DNA of 64,000 nt from Physcomitrium patens. Taxonomy: Eukaryota > Streptophyta > Bryopsida > Funariales > Funariaceae. Shown one piece after another: positions 24,692-37,850 of the stretch. The DNA is taken from positions 3,096,007 to 3,160,006 of the forward strand of contig NC_037266.1 of NCBI RefSeq assembly GCF_000002425.4, read 5' to 3'. The translations under genes were made by a program, and so were the position numbers. How positions within the stretch are numbered: the first letter of the stretch is position 1; every line of letters begins with the position of its first letter. The notes below the pieces were generated by a model. The model was given only the letters and a program-made list of their open reading frames with translations, was not told where the DNA came from and ran no database searches.

Positions 24692-26443
24692 AGTTTTGAT
24701 GTTCTTCGCAGTGATTAGAAGGCTGAGTGGTGGTGAGAATGTGTTTAAATGTTTTCTTTTATGATGGGGTGATGTTTCTCCCTTGAATTGTGCAACTACT
24801 ATTTGAAATATTTTTGGTCCTGCTGTCTCTTTTTAAGGGTTGAATTGAGATTGTTCTTTTGTTCCTCTTTGCTGTTGCATAAACCCATTGTTATAGAATA
24901 GTTGATGTCTGCTTGTTTGGTTTTACAAATGTTCGTGGGATGTTTTTTGAATAATTTTTTATTATTTTTTTGTTTATATTTCTAAGGTTTCGTTTGTGTC
25001 GATGTCTATATTTACTATCTGATATAAATTTACTTAGGTTTCAAATTCTGTAGGGGTTTATACAATAAACTTTTGTCAAGAGGATTTAAGAATAAGTCTT
25101 TTTGTTACTTTGATGAAGAAGTTTGTAATTTTAGGATTGGTTCTATAGACAGAATTATTAAGTATTGTTTGTTTTTTAGATTAGGTTAGTTTGGTGATAG
25201 ACTTTGGTTTGAATTATATCGGTAATTTAATTATATTTGTAAATTTAAGTCAAATTTCGTCCAACATGGAATGAGTCATTAGTATCTATCAAATTGTATA
25301 AATTTTAGTATTTAAACTCGAGTGTTGTAGATTGTTTTTGGTGGATATATTGTTTCTGATTTAATTGGTTTTTTTACTGCATCTTTGAAAGAAAAGTGTT
25401 TTCTACATAATATATCTGCCATTATATTGTTTGTTATCTGTATCAAAAGAAACATATTTAAATATAATATATTTGTATCAAATTAATTGTCTTTACATCT
25501 TTATATCGAATTTAAGATGTTTTTAAACATCCAACAGTTGAATCGTTATCAGGTTACTTAGAAACTTCTTAATGATGTTTTGTATGAAAGTATTAAATGT
25601 CATTCTGCCAATTGAGGATGAATCAGAAAGATTTATTTATCCATTTATGTCAATTTATAAATGCTTACAGGTTTAGAATGTGATCTACATTCTACCATCA
25701 AATTAGTTGATGTTTTTAAAATTATGAACATGTTCACATGTTTTGCCCAATTGGAGTTAGAAGAATTTGTTTTTATACACAATTATTTTTCTAGGAGAAT
25801 GTCAAAGTTGATAAAATTCACATCTCTTTAATTTGAAAACAATCACGTATGAAAAAAATTAAGATGAACTAGCAACGTGTGAGGGTCCGCAGCAACAAAT
25901 AATGCACACTTTCATTTCTTTTATCAGAATGTCAGTGTAGGAAAGCATGTTGAAATTCTTAGAACAAGATCTGTCAACCCGTCTCATATGAAGTACAATA
26001 ATATCTATGCAACCCCAGAACATACAAGCATATACCATATGAAAAAAGCATACAAGGTTAATGAATACGCATTCATTAGCATGCACGCACACTTGCACAA
26101 GATAGCAACTCAGGAACCTACAATGTACTCATAACGTCAGAATAATTCCAACAACGACGAAGATCATATTTGCAGAGCGCTTCTGTCAGCTTTCATCCAT
26201 ATTTGTAATGATGTACAATGTGGTGAGCAGCTGTTGCAGTTTGCATTCTTCAATATAGAGGAATTTGTCGAAATCCTCAGCTTTCTATTAATTATGTTCT
26301 CTAAATACTACATCAACTACCTAAATCTATCCAAAGTTTGTTTTTTTGATTGATCGTTATGTGCTTCACCTGCGCACTTTCTTACTCACCCCAACATCAA
26401 ACATCTTCAAAATTTTCCTATCGTTGCTGAACACTAGTACACT

Positions 26444-27306
26444 TCAATTTCGAAAAGCAGTAGAACACCAATAAGAAAGATGCTCATCTCTCCGTGAATT
26501 GCTAACAACTCCACCACACTGTTGACACAAGAAGCTACTGCCATCAGCCGAAGCATCATAAACCACCTGTTCCCTGCCACTTTCGGCCAGAATGGAACTT
26601 CTAACAACATCAAAACTGCTAAGCATTATTCGCTCTTGCAACGTCGTTTCTACTGCCATAGGCTCTGGTGCGTCTGAAGTCCTATTCGGAGGAAGTGTAG
26701 CAATGGCACATTGGGCGAATAATGTTGTGAGTTCGTCCGTAGCTTCGTTAATCCGAACGTTATTCTCGTATACTTCCCGAGCCCTTCGCAATGCTGTAGT
26801 AACTGCTTGTTCCCCGCCTACACTGCGCAGGGCCGCAACGACCTACGATTTGACATGAATGTACAAATGAGAACACACAATAACCGTATGTCTTTCAAAA
26901 GCGTTGGCTAAGACAAGACCGGCTGACAGTATTTAAAAGGTGAGCTTTGCACCGAGTCCACAAGAAGAATCCCAACCTTTGTTTTCAATTCAGCCCTGAC
27001 AACACTGCCCTAACAATGAACATAACATAATCTCATAGTTTACTAATTAACGATTGAAACAACCATGCGATGGGCATCAAAAATTGCAGTCTTGAAACAG
27101 TGTGGAATCTAGATATCTATGCAATTTGAGATGCTCCAAGTTTCGTTTGAACCATTATCAAACTTCACAACTCCACTTACTGCTTGTAAGGCACCTCCCG
27201 GATTTCCTTCATTCAAATTACGCCGAGCTACGACAAGAAGCGTAGCGATGTCCTCTCTGGAAACTTCACGTCTAAATTCTCCTACTCCAGCCCCTAGAGA
27301 GTTCAT
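26444..27306 (-). CDS. C2HC zinc-finger protein, right-arm copy
   Basis: This is the second copy of the gene at 1737-2599, carried by the right arm. Its exons are 27181-27306 and 26444-26842 on the minus strand. Start, splice sites, stop and the C-x2-C-x11-H-x4-C motif are all intact, and the predicted protein is identical to the left copy. Lack of coding divergence means either very recent duplication, gene conversion between the arms, or one locus assembled twice. The upstream TA and GAGT repeats and the shared 5' module are also present, so both copies keep the same apparent promoter. The function is unknown; a zinc-binding C-terminal domain is the only clear feature. Confidence 0.75.
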
Positions 27307-27334
27307 TGCTTGAAAGTGCTTCGCTGACACACAC

Positions 27335-27370
<36 letters not shown>

Positions 27371-27879
27371 TGCGTACAAAATATGGTTACAAAATGAAAA
27401 ACCTTAACCTTTGACTTCTCACTATTAAAATAGCAAGCCTTACAGATATCTTTGAAAATCAGGATAGGATAAAGTAGGCGTGTCAACCTTCAGAAAGTGT
27501 CTGCGACAAGCACGAATATAATCAAATTCAACCTGCGTGTGGCGAAGACGTGCAATAGTAGTTCTCACGGATGAGGAATGCTGAATGCCGAGTTCCGGCG
27601 TCTCAATTGACCATGCCTAACTCGTAGCGTGTTCCGCAACTCCCCCGTTGTCCAACTCAATTCGCTCAACTGATACGCTCGCTAGGATTTGTATCAGAAT
27701 TCAGGCATACGCAGTAGCCTCTCCTATTCCTGCTGCTCCTCTGCAGTCACACCGCAAACCCATGCTGACTTTCGAAACCCGAGGCACAACAAGGAACTGA
27801 GATTGTTCTTCAACCGAACAGTGTGAAAATCCACAATGCACTACCATCACCACTCTCGGCACCTTCGCCACGTCTCCAC

Positions 27880-27947
27880 CCCAATCCCGTTAAAACCCTA
27901 ACACTCACCTCTGATTTGCCGCACCTATCATACATCCACCACTGCAC
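27880..27947 (-). promoter_or_regulatory. Core of shared 5' module (right-arm copy)
   Basis: The mirror of 1096-1165, containing ATTTGCCGCACCTAT and the complementary telo-box-like AAAACCCTAAC. It lies about 600 bp upstream of the right-arm zinc-finger start codon. Confidence 0.45.
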
Positions 27948-29043
27948 GACCCTTAACGTCCATTCTCGCTACTCCTTCTACATCACAGAAAAAAATATAA
28001 ATATCACTCCCACGAACACCACCCCCTCATGCCCTCCACAAAACAATAGCTGTTCCGGACACGAAACCTCAACAAAAACACATCGATCAGTAGTGATGGC
28101 GACAAACACTTAATCCCGACTTGCGAAGCTGGATGGACAACAAATACAGTCCCCGCGCTATTGCCAGTGAGAGAAACGATTCACGAAGCCTGAATTGTGC
28201 AGTAGTATAAAGGACAAGAATGCTGCAGTGAGACGGGAAACGGGAGAGTGAGTATACGACAGCAATGGAGTCAGTCAACCATCGAGAAGCTTCGGTGTGA
28301 AAGTTGAGTACAGGATGATGAAATGCTCGATTTTGCCCACTCCGGCCCACGAGCGTCGTCGTCGTCCCTGTTGGAGCCGCATGAGATTGTTGGGCGATTT
28401 ATACGATTTGTCAGTCTTTGCATATCCCATTCAGACTCACTCACTCACTCATTCACTCACGCACTCACACACTCGTTTTGTTGGCTTCCATCTCCAGTTA
28501 CATTTATTCCATTCCTTAGTAGATTGCATAAAAAACGACCGTATTGTGTAGCTTTCGACTACCTCTCGTAATACTCAAAACTGTCGGGTTCATTTATGAA
28601 AGCATTTGTGTGAAGAAAGTAATGAACATCTTTGAGTTGCTTGTAAACCTGTAAATACAGTGTACATAGTGTATGTTCTGCAAATCGACAACGATGTGCT
28701 TGACTATGAGAAATGCTAGGTATTCTGTTGCTGTATTCCTCCTTTGACCTTGTTGGTACTATACATATCTCAATTCAATCCACTAGTTTCAATGCATTGA
28801 GATTAATGTGGGGATTACATTTTTTTAAATTGAAATTAATATGGATTCGAATATTATTTGCAAAAAAAAAATGGGTATTGAAACGCAATAATTACAATGC
28901 TGTATTTTGAGAATAGGAATTCATCACGTGTTCTAGGAATCATGGTGAAATAATCCTTCAGCGCTTTAGTTGGAAGGTGCCAAGAATGCTTTCAAGTAAC
29001 TATGCGCAACTTCAAACTTTGATATTATTTTAATTTTTCTTAT

Positions 29044-30505
29044 TTTCTGAATTTTATAATAGGGTCATTAACCCACAAGATGAAAAATTTGAATATTGTC
29101 TTCACATGACCCTCTAATAATAAGCGTATAAATTAAAAGTTTATTCGATCTAACTTATGTTTTCTCAACACGTTATTACCTTTCCTTTGGCTATTTCTCG
29201 TTAGAAAAGAATACCCCCACTCTAAAGTAACTATTTAGAATAACTATTGTTTGACCCAAAAGCGTGTACTAATACCCCAAGTTCACTTAAAATTTTCAAA
29301 AGGAGACAATACGCAACCGTTGTGTGTCGCGTCCTCGGTGGATGAAAAACACGTTGTCAACAAAACATCATCCAAATGTTGCATATCATATCACAGTCTT
29401 CTCCGTTTTTTTTCTGTTGTCATTGTCGTCATCCTACTTGCTAGCTAACCCTCGCTTTTGCCCACACACTCTTCCACACCATCTCTCTCGGTGTTGGTTT
29501 CGGAGGAGGAGCAGTTGCGGGGCGCCGGGGGGTTGGTGGGATTTGGTCTGGAAATTAGTGAGTGATACGGACAGTGGAGTAGGGCCGTTGTGGAGGGCGC
29601 GTGTTTGGAAGGGGGATGAGAGAACTTATTTTAGTTTCGTGATCATCTGGCCATGGTCTTGCGCCATGTGATGAGAGAGGATGTAAGCAGACGACTGGTG
29701 AGATTGGAAGATTGCGAGGGTGGAAGGTGCATCGGCTTCGCCATGGAGATTCTTTGGGGCGTGATGCGTGTGTGATGGAGTAGGAGGGAAAGGAGAAATT
29801 GAAGGAGTTGAGGCAGTGGTACATGTGTGTCATAGGTGCGGCAAATGGGAGGTGAGTTCTAGGGTTTTTGTGGGTCTGTGGCAGTGTACTGGTGGGAGTC
29901 GTGATGGTGTTTGATTGTGGAGAATGCAGCAATGCGATTCAGCAGTAGGTTTAGATGTTGTGCGCAGTGGTTGTTGATGGACTGGATGGGCTTTGCGGTG
30001 TATCTGTCTAGCAGCAGCAGAGCGTGGAAGTCTGCTGCTCGCGCCGGAATTCTTGATGGATTTGTTTCTACTCCATCTTTATGAGGTGCCATCCTGGCGG
30101 GCAGTTTAATATGGTCGATAGTGCACTTTGTAGGTCCCTTTTTGACGTAGTTTATTCCCTTTGCCAATAATGGATTCCTGTGTTTGTGCTTGCATTCAGG
30201 AGATCTGTGCTTGGAAGGCGGTGAGCTTGTTGTAGCTGTAGAAGACCCTTTTTCTATCGGGCTAGCTGTGGACTCGCAGGGTCTGTTTTAATTGCATAGA
30301 TTCATGTGGGCTGTTACATTACGCAAGGTTCCCTGTTTCTGCGCGGATCGACAGAATATTCTTGAGGAGTGGTGGAAAGTGATGGCCAAAGATAGTGACG
30401 ATCAGTATGCACATCGTATAGGTACCAGCACCGTTTTCGCGTCTTTGAGGTGCTGGAGTAAAAAATTTGCGAGGTCCAGCAATTGTAATGTCAGCTAGGA
30501 AACCG
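29044..30505 (+). other. Upstream region of the PRAF-type gene
   Basis: AT-rich to about 29300, then balanced to GC-rich as in a promoter and 5' UTR. It carries the second copy of the shared 5' module (about 29770-29925). A likely 5' UTR intron runs from a GGTGAGT donor near 29850 to an acceptor (TCAG, 30491-30494 area) just before the first coding ATG. The short frames here (for example 29324-29671 and 29555-29932) have no domain support. Confidence 0.5.
29810..29880 (+). promoter_or_regulatory. Core of shared 5' module (PRAF copy)
   Basis: Contains GCAGTGGT, CATAGGTGCGGCAAAT, GGGAGGTGAGT and TAGGGTTTTT in the same order and spacing as 1096-1165. It lies about 650 bp upstream of the PRAF start codon, versus about 600 bp for the zinc-finger gene. 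Confidence 0.45.
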
Positions 30506-33500
30506 ATGCTCTCAGCTCCGGCCGGGCAGCGAATGGCAGATCAATCACGTCATGGAGTTCTGGAGCGTGATATTGAACAGGTAGAGTTTCTGTTATTATG
30601 TGATTGAGTGATTATTGTTTGTCTGAGTGCAGACATTAGGGTTTTTCATTGTTTTCCTCTCCCTTGGTTTCAGATGTTGTTATTCTCATTCATCACTTTC
30701 GCGGGAAGTATGAGTCGTGGCATCCGCAACTGCAGTCGTGCAACCTACATGACTGAATGATGTCTCTGCGTATAATCATTCAATGTGAACTGAATTGATC
30801 ACATTGCTTATAATTAATTGAAGCGTTTTTAATTGCGACTGTTATTGTGCTAAACATCCTAATATGTCTTGTATTGTGGTTCTGGGGCTCTTACCGAGTT
30901 CATAATGCTAATGATTATTCCCATACTAGCCCAATGCAATCACCATGTTGGTGGTTGATATGGTCTTCATTTGCTTAGCTATGTTCATAAAAATGCTTTT
31001 GCCTAAGGCTAGGTTTTACGTATATTTGTTGTATTCTGAGTTTACTTGCTATTGTAGATGTGACAATGATGTAAACTGAGGGTGTCAAATATCAGTAAGT
31101 GCTTGGCTTACAGCAGCATGGTTTGCTTGCATCAACATAGTTAACTCTGGCCAGAAATGCTTACATGTGTCCGTCCTGATATGACGAAGTCGTGGTGCTT
31201 GTACAATTCGCAAACGTCTGAAGAGCTCGTCAAGGAACTTAGCACATGAATCTCAAACAAAACATGGATCATGTCATTAATTATTGCCACTATTGTATCT
31301 TTTCACGTCGAATTTATTAGATTCTAAACCTTACTCTATGCTACTAATAACGTGTTATACACTCTAACTGACCTATTGCAATTCCTTGGATGAAGGCCAT
31401 AACCGCACTGAAGAAAGGTGCGCAACTCTTGAAGTATGGTCGGCGTGGGAAACCAAAATTTTGTCCATTCAAACTTTCTAGTGTAAGTAATGGTGCAACA
31501 GTTCTTTTGCCGCCATTTCAATCAGAGTCCAATTATATCCCTCTAGTCACCCTATAATTGGTATATATGCCTCTTAGTTGCAGCTCACCTCTCAATCCCG
31601 TGCGGTCTCACAGATTTGATACTTGCCAGTTGTATCCACTTCCAGTACTCAGATATGCCTGTTCCAAATTTTTTTTTCGACCAATAAAATTCAATGCTAG
31701 CTGTCAGTTTCACTTAGGTCAACTTATTCATCGTGTAGCTTTCCGTTTTCGTCACGCATCGTATGATGCTAGAAGTTGTGTGTATGTGTGTTTCATCATG
31801 GTAGTCCAAGTCGTAAGCGCTTCTCTGCAAGAAAATTCTGATTCATGACGGCTGTGCGCAGGATGAGAATGCACTAATATGGTACTCCGGTGGGGAGGAG
31901 AAAAGACTTTGGTTAAGTACCGTATCTAGAATAATAACTGGGCAACGTACAGTAAGTGCCTCACCCGATCAATGCTATGCAGAATGTAGATGTTGCTGTG
32001 CAAGGTGCTCTGGGCGTTGTATTTGTTCAGAATGTTCACTTGCGATATGCTCATGAGCAATTTTCGTTAGCACTGACTGAAGTGATAAGAAGCCATGCTT
32101 TTCTGGTGAAGTAAACGTAGTCCGATTGTGTGGCAGACATTCTGTCTCTCTCTACGAGTTTAGAGCTGACAGATGTGGGTGATTGTCGCAACAGCCAGTT
32201 TTTCTGCGTTACCCAAGGCCAGAAAAGGAGTGCCAGTCGTTTTCACTGATACACGCGAACGAGGAACGGTCACTGGATTTGGTGAGTACTCTGCCGAGTG
32301 GATACGTTAGTCACTCTGCAACTAATGACTTATCCGGCAAATCAGAGCAATCCATGGCATCTACGTTTCTTTGGAATGAGAATCTGGGGATGAAAGAGAG
32401 GACGGGTAAGTAAGTGCGTGCATGTGTTTGTTTCCAGATATGCAAGGATAAAGATGAGGCAGAAGTCTGGTTCGTGGGTCTGAAAGCTTCTGTAGCCGGC
32501 GCTCAGTTACGAAAGTCGAAGCTCCACACCTTAAGGCATGATGGTTCTGTGGAAAATATTAGTCCAGCAGTAACTAGGCATAGTTCACCTTTGACGTCTC
32601 CGTTCGGAAGTACAGACAATCTTAATCAGGTATGTTTCCCTAAGCTGTTCTGAGTTATGATTTGCCAGATTCATTTAATGCAACGATGCTTCAAGAGTAC
32701 TTGCTTCTGAGGTTGATACCTCAGATTTTTAAGTTATTCTTCTAAAGCTTCCATATGGATGATCCCTGCTTAACACACTCCGTTAGATTTTCCTGCCAAG
32801 ACTGCAAGTTGTACGGCTCTGCGTTTTCACTCTGTAATTGTTCCACCTCAGCTGTTGTTGTGATCCCTGGCCATGCGTCTTGCATCGTCTGTCTTCATCA
32901 ATTGTACTGTTTGTTTGTAAAGCCGTGCGTTCTCTTTGCCAGGAAAGCGGAGATTTTTTCAAAAATTCGAGTTTCATAGGCAGCCCTTTGCGATCAGAGA
33001 AAGGATATCTTGGTGGATCACTATCTACAGTAGAAACAAAGAACAACTATGACGCGGGTTCTGTAGGAGGGTCGATGCATTCCGGGAGTTCATCGATGGG
33101 TTCCGACAGCGTGAGTGCACAGCTGAGGCTTGTCGGCGCGGGGCAATCTGACAATTACAGAATCAGCATGTCAAGTGCTGTGAGCTCGTCGAGCCAGAGC
33201 TCTCAGCATGGCGAGGACGGGTCACACCACGCTGAGGCGTTGGGTGATGTGTACATGTGGGGGGAGGGTGTAGGCGATGGCATTTTGGGGGGCGGTTCAG
33301 TGAGAATCGGCGCTGGTGGCGCTATGAACTTGGATGCTCCTCTGCCGAAGGCTTTGGAGTCTGCCATTGTTCTTGACGTGCAGTACGTTGCCTGCGGGGG
33401 AAAGCATGCGGCACTGGTGACGAAGCAGGGAGAGGTGTTCACGTGGGGGGAGGAGTCGGGCGGGCGGCTTGGGCATGGGGTGGATTGCGACGTGTCACAT

Positions 33501-36500
33501 CCTCAGCTGGTGGAAGCTCTGGCATCGTCGACGACGGAAGTTGTGGCATGCGGGGAGTATCATGGTTGCGCGGTGACGCTGTCCGGGGATCTGTACACTT
33601 GGGGGGACGGGACGCACAGCCTGGGACTGCTGGGGCACGGCAACGACATCAGCCACTGGATACCGAAGCGAGTGAACGGGCCGTTGGAGGAGGTGCGAGT
33701 GGCGTCGATAGCATGTGGACCTTGGCACACCGCGGTGGTGACGACGGCGGGGCAGCTGTTCACGTTCGGGGATGGGACGTTCGGGGTGCTGGGACACAAC
33801 GACAGGCAGAGCGCATACTCTCCGCGGGAGGTGGAGTCGCTGAAGGGATTGAGGACGGTGAGGGCGGCATGCGGAGTGTGGCACACCGCAGCGGTGGTGG
33901 AGGTGATGGTGGGAAGCTCGAGCGCGAGCAGCTGCTCATCCGGAAAGCTGTTCACGTGGGGGGACGGGGATAAGGGGCGATTGGGGCACGGCGACAAGGA
34001 ACAGCGGCTGGTACCGACGTGCGTAGCGGCACTGGTGGATCACAACTTCCGGAAGGTGGCGTGCGGGCACAGCCTGACGGTGGCACTGACGACGAAGGGG
34101 GAGGTGTTCACGATGGGGAGTTCGATGTTCGGGCAGTTGGGGGATCCACAAGCGGATGGGAAGCTGCCAGGGATGGTGGAGGGGAGGCTGGTGGATGCGT
34201 ATGTGGAAGACATAGCGTGCGGAGCACATCACGTGGCTTGTGTGACCCTGAAGTCGGAGGTGTACACATGGGGGAAGGGTGCGAACGGGCGACTGGGGCA
34301 CGGGGACCAGGAAGACAGGAACACGCCGACGCTGGTGGAAGCGCTGAAGGAGAAGCAGGTGAAGAGCATCGCGTGCGGTGCAACGTTTACAGCTGCTGTA
34401 TGCCTGCACAAGTGGTTGTCGGGAGCGGACCAGAATGCGTGCTCTGGGTGCCGGCAACCGTTTAGTTTCACTCGCAAGCGGCATAACTGCTACAACTGCG
34501 GGCTGGTTTTTTGCCACGCGTGCAGCTCGAAGAAGGCTCTGAAGGCGTCGTTGGCTCCGAATCCAGGGAAGCCGTATCGGGTATGCGATCCGTGCTGCGT
34601 GAAGCTTCGAAAGGCGAGCGAGGGCGGAGTAGGAGCCGGAGCGTCGTTGTCGAAGCGGGGTGCTCCGAGCCGGAATCGGGGGATGGAGGTGAAAGAAGGA
34701 TCTGGCAAGGGGGAGTTCCGGGTACCTAGGCCTCAGGCGCCAAACGCAGGGAGGCCGCCGATCACATTGGAATTTGGAAAGGCGGGGGAGGGGAAGTTGG
34801 GGATGAAGCGGGGCAAGAAGCCGGAGAATTCATCAAGTCGAGTATCACCAGTCCCGAACGGGACGAGTGGCGGGTCGACGTGGGGTGCGGTGAGCGTTCC
34901 AGCGGGGTTTTCGAAACCTCCATTCCAACCAAGTCTGAACGGTCCGCTGGCGATATCGAGCTCGGTAGTGTCAGGTCGGGCGGTGTCAAGAGCAGTGTCA
35001 CCCCTGTCGAGACGGACAAGCCCTCCTCGATCGACGACGCCGACTCCAACGGGGTCTGGGCTGGCGATACCCAAGACGGTGGTGGAGGATTTGAAGAAGA
35101 CGAACGATACTTTGAGTGACGAAAATATTCAACTGAGGTCTCAGGTACTTAGTTCATTCTTAGTTTTGGTTTTCATTTCGAGGGCATTGAGTTAATTATT
35201 TTGATGTCGATAATGCTCTGTTGTCAATGTGGTGTCATACGATCGTCGAAAGTGCTTTCTGGGTGATTTATTCGTTAATGCCTTTTATTTATTAGAAGAT
35301 TTTCTTGGTAACTTCTTAATTTATGTTTCTGAAACGGCTGTGTTTAATAATTGTGTTTGTTCTTCTACCTTATTGTGTTGTGCTTGAATGGAGTCAATAT
35401 AATGTTTTTTTGTGCAGGTTGAGAGTTTAGCTCGTCAGCTCCAAAATTATGAGAAGGAGATTCAGCGTTCAGCTCAGCAACTTCAGAATGCTATAGCCTT
35501 GGCAACAGAGGAAGCTGCGAAGTCTAGAGCCGCCAAGGAAGTCATTAAGTCGCTTACTTCTCAGGTTGTTTGTCCTGCATAGTACTGAGGGTGTCTTTTT
35601 AATCCTTTTTCTTTACAAACTTCTTGAAGCTGCCTGCTTATAGGGTGAACTCAGCATACCCTTGGTCGGTTTTGCTTGTAATGCACGTTTGTCCTGAAGT
35701 TTTGTAGGTCCTTGTTAGTGCTCACGGATTGAGTTGTTTGTTTTTGCAGCTTAAGGAGATGGCAGAGAAGTTGCCTCTGGGCGGTTTCAGACTCTCGCAT
35801 TCTCGGTCGGGGTCATTATCTCGTCTTGACGTCCCAAATGGCGCTCTAGGCAGTACTGACTTCGATGCACTGGGAACGGCAGGTGGTGAAGGTATAGGTG
35901 TGCACTTGCAGCAGTTTAGTTCCAACCCAGCATCCCACGTCCCTGATTTTGAGGCACTTGGAGTTACCAGCCCTCATTCAGCATCTAGTCCGCTTTCGGG
36001 ACGAGGATCACAGCGGCTGGGTAGCCCTCAATCTACTTCTAGCCCTCACGCCGGCACCGAGGCTGACATCGGCAGTACGTTAGGCAGGGTTGTAGGAAGT
36101 GGGCGAATGGCAACTAGACTGGCGGAAGTAGATACAAATGAATATGATACAGCTCAACGAAATGATGAAGGGATCAGAGCATCAGGCACTTCTGTGTCAT
36201 CTGAGAATGGAAGAGAACCCGAGACAGAGTGGGTAGAGCAAGACGAGCCTGGGGTTTACATCACGTTGACAGCTCTTCTAGGAGGCGGGAAGGATTTGAA
36301 ACGCGTGCGGTTCAGGTAGGATTTCTAGGATTTGAATAGCAATGATATCCACTTAACAGTGGAGTGTAGTTTGCAGAATGTTTTTCGTGTTTGGTGCTGG
36401 AGTTCGGTATTGTTTGCAGAGTTTTGTTGATGTAAATGTGATCTAAGGAGCACTTCGCCCCTGCTAAGTTAAGCTATGGCGTGCATGGTGCAGTCGAAAA

Positions 36501-36698
36501 CGGTTCAGTGAAAGGGAAGCTGAGCAGTGGTGGGCAGAGAACCGGGTAAGAGTACACGAGCAATACAATGTACGAGGTGGAATTGATAGGGGAAGCAATC
36601 CAAGTGGAGCTCCTGGTTCAGCTGCTTTGCCACTGGGAAGCAGGCAAGGGGATGACGGGAGGTCAATTCCTTTCTCCTCCAGGCCTGGTTCATACTGA
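30506..36698 (+). CDS. PH, RCC1-repeat, FYVE and BRX domain protein (PRAF family)
   Basis: Nine exons: 30506-30580, 31396-31482, 31862-31951, 32195-32281, 32438-32629, 32943-35144, 35418-35564, 35750-36315 and 36494-36698. All have GT-AG introns and stay in frame, giving about 1216 residues. Domains in order: PH (about 18-135, including [18 protein letters not shown]), seven RCC1 repeats (about 278-665, each with a WGxG or FGDG plus LGHG pattern), FYVE (about 668-735, eight Cys, variant core [10 protein letters not shown]), a Ser/Pro-rich linker, a coiled coil in exons 7-8, and a C-terminal BRX domain (about 1122-1180, with [16 protein letters not shown]). Plant PRAF proteins bind phosphoinositides and act as membrane-associated regulators. 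The start could also be the second ATG at 30533, nearer the usual N-terminus. Confidence 0.93.
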
Positions 36699-37850
36699 CA
36701 CATTGTCGTTATTGAGCATTTTAGTGTAGATTATTCCGTAATGATGGTCAAGAAACATGGAGCAGAGATATCTTTGAATCCTTTGTGAAAGCTCCAACGA
36801 AGTATTTGTTACATTGGAGAAGTGGTAACACATTGTTGCCCTCTTGTGAGGTTAATCATCATAAAATGCAGCATCCTCACTTGCTATTCACTATGCCTTG
36901 AACAACTGTGTTATCTGTAGTTGGCTGCGGCTTCCCAGTTTTCAATTCGTTTGATATCATAATGGCCGCCATACCGTGAAGGACAGCTCTTTCTAACCAG
37001 GAGTTCAATGCGGAGTGAAGATCTCTTTTTCTTTTTCTTGATACAGTAGTACTTGGTGAAAGGAATGGCTTCGCGGGGCTCTTCAGTGGTAGATTATGAT
37101 TACCAGAAAGTAGTTTTTCTGGTTAATGTCTTAAATTGCCTGGATAATGACAAAGCTGGGCAGTGGGAATACATTATGATTTAATGAATGCAGCAGCCTA
37201 CCTTGTCTAGAATTAGTCGATACATTTGGTAGTGTGTGTCAAGGTAGTTCTTAATGATACTGTAGACATGGCTAAACTGCCATGAGGGTGCACCATATGC
37301 CCACACTGCTGGAATGCCCTTGAAGGAGGGGTAACCCTTTAGGTAGTGCTGGAAAGCATAAGCTGGAAGAGCGAGATGTGTGAATATCTTGTAATATATA
37401 CTACTTATTCACTACGTGTGTGCATACTAGTAAGTTTTCTTGTGTGTGATTTCTAGTGTTAGCTTGCTTTGAAGTAACATTGGAGAAGTTGTGGAAGGTG
37501 TTTACATCCTCTTGCATGCAATAGAAGTTTGAGTGTCAGGCTTGCCTTAAATTGACCCAATCTACAGACTGACAATTTGCAAGCCCTAACAAACAACAAA
37601 AATCTCCCAAAAACAATTAGCCTTTAAGAGTGTGCTCCAAAATGGCTGTAACTAATGTTGGTGATCGGGTCCTGACATTCATTGCAAAACTTGATTCAAT
37701 TTCTCTTTTGGGAATAACAACTTTGTACATAACTTGTTTTACAACTCATCTTTTGTTGCCTTCATCTAGACAATGGCATGTGATAGTGTACAATAGTTGT
37801 GCACAATTGATGCATCTTTATTAATTAATAAAGACTTAAAAGTTGTATTG
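36699..37850. other. 3' region of the PRAF gene and intergenic DNA
   Basis: Balanced composition gives way to AT-rich DNA. The first several hundred bases are probably 3' UTR. No supported gene. Confidence 0.5.

Larger units (their letters stand above)
19456..29043 (-). repeat. Right arm of the large inverted repeat
   Basis: This is the mirror copy of 1-8353. It is about 1.23 kb longer because it carries real sequence (about 22128-23463) where the left arm has a 100-N gap. The inner breakpoint at 19456 lies inside a tandem pair of 12-mers (GGTAGCAATCTT followed by GGTAGCAATCTC, 19448-19471), only part of which is present in the left arm. Sequence beyond 29043 has no partner in this window because the left arm is cut off by the window edge. 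Confidence 0.95.

Noticed and set aside
32838-32942. N-terminal 35 codons of the long open frame in the PRAF gene
   Set aside because: They precede a clear acceptor (CAG at 32940-32942) and do not fit the family; the exon begins at 32943.
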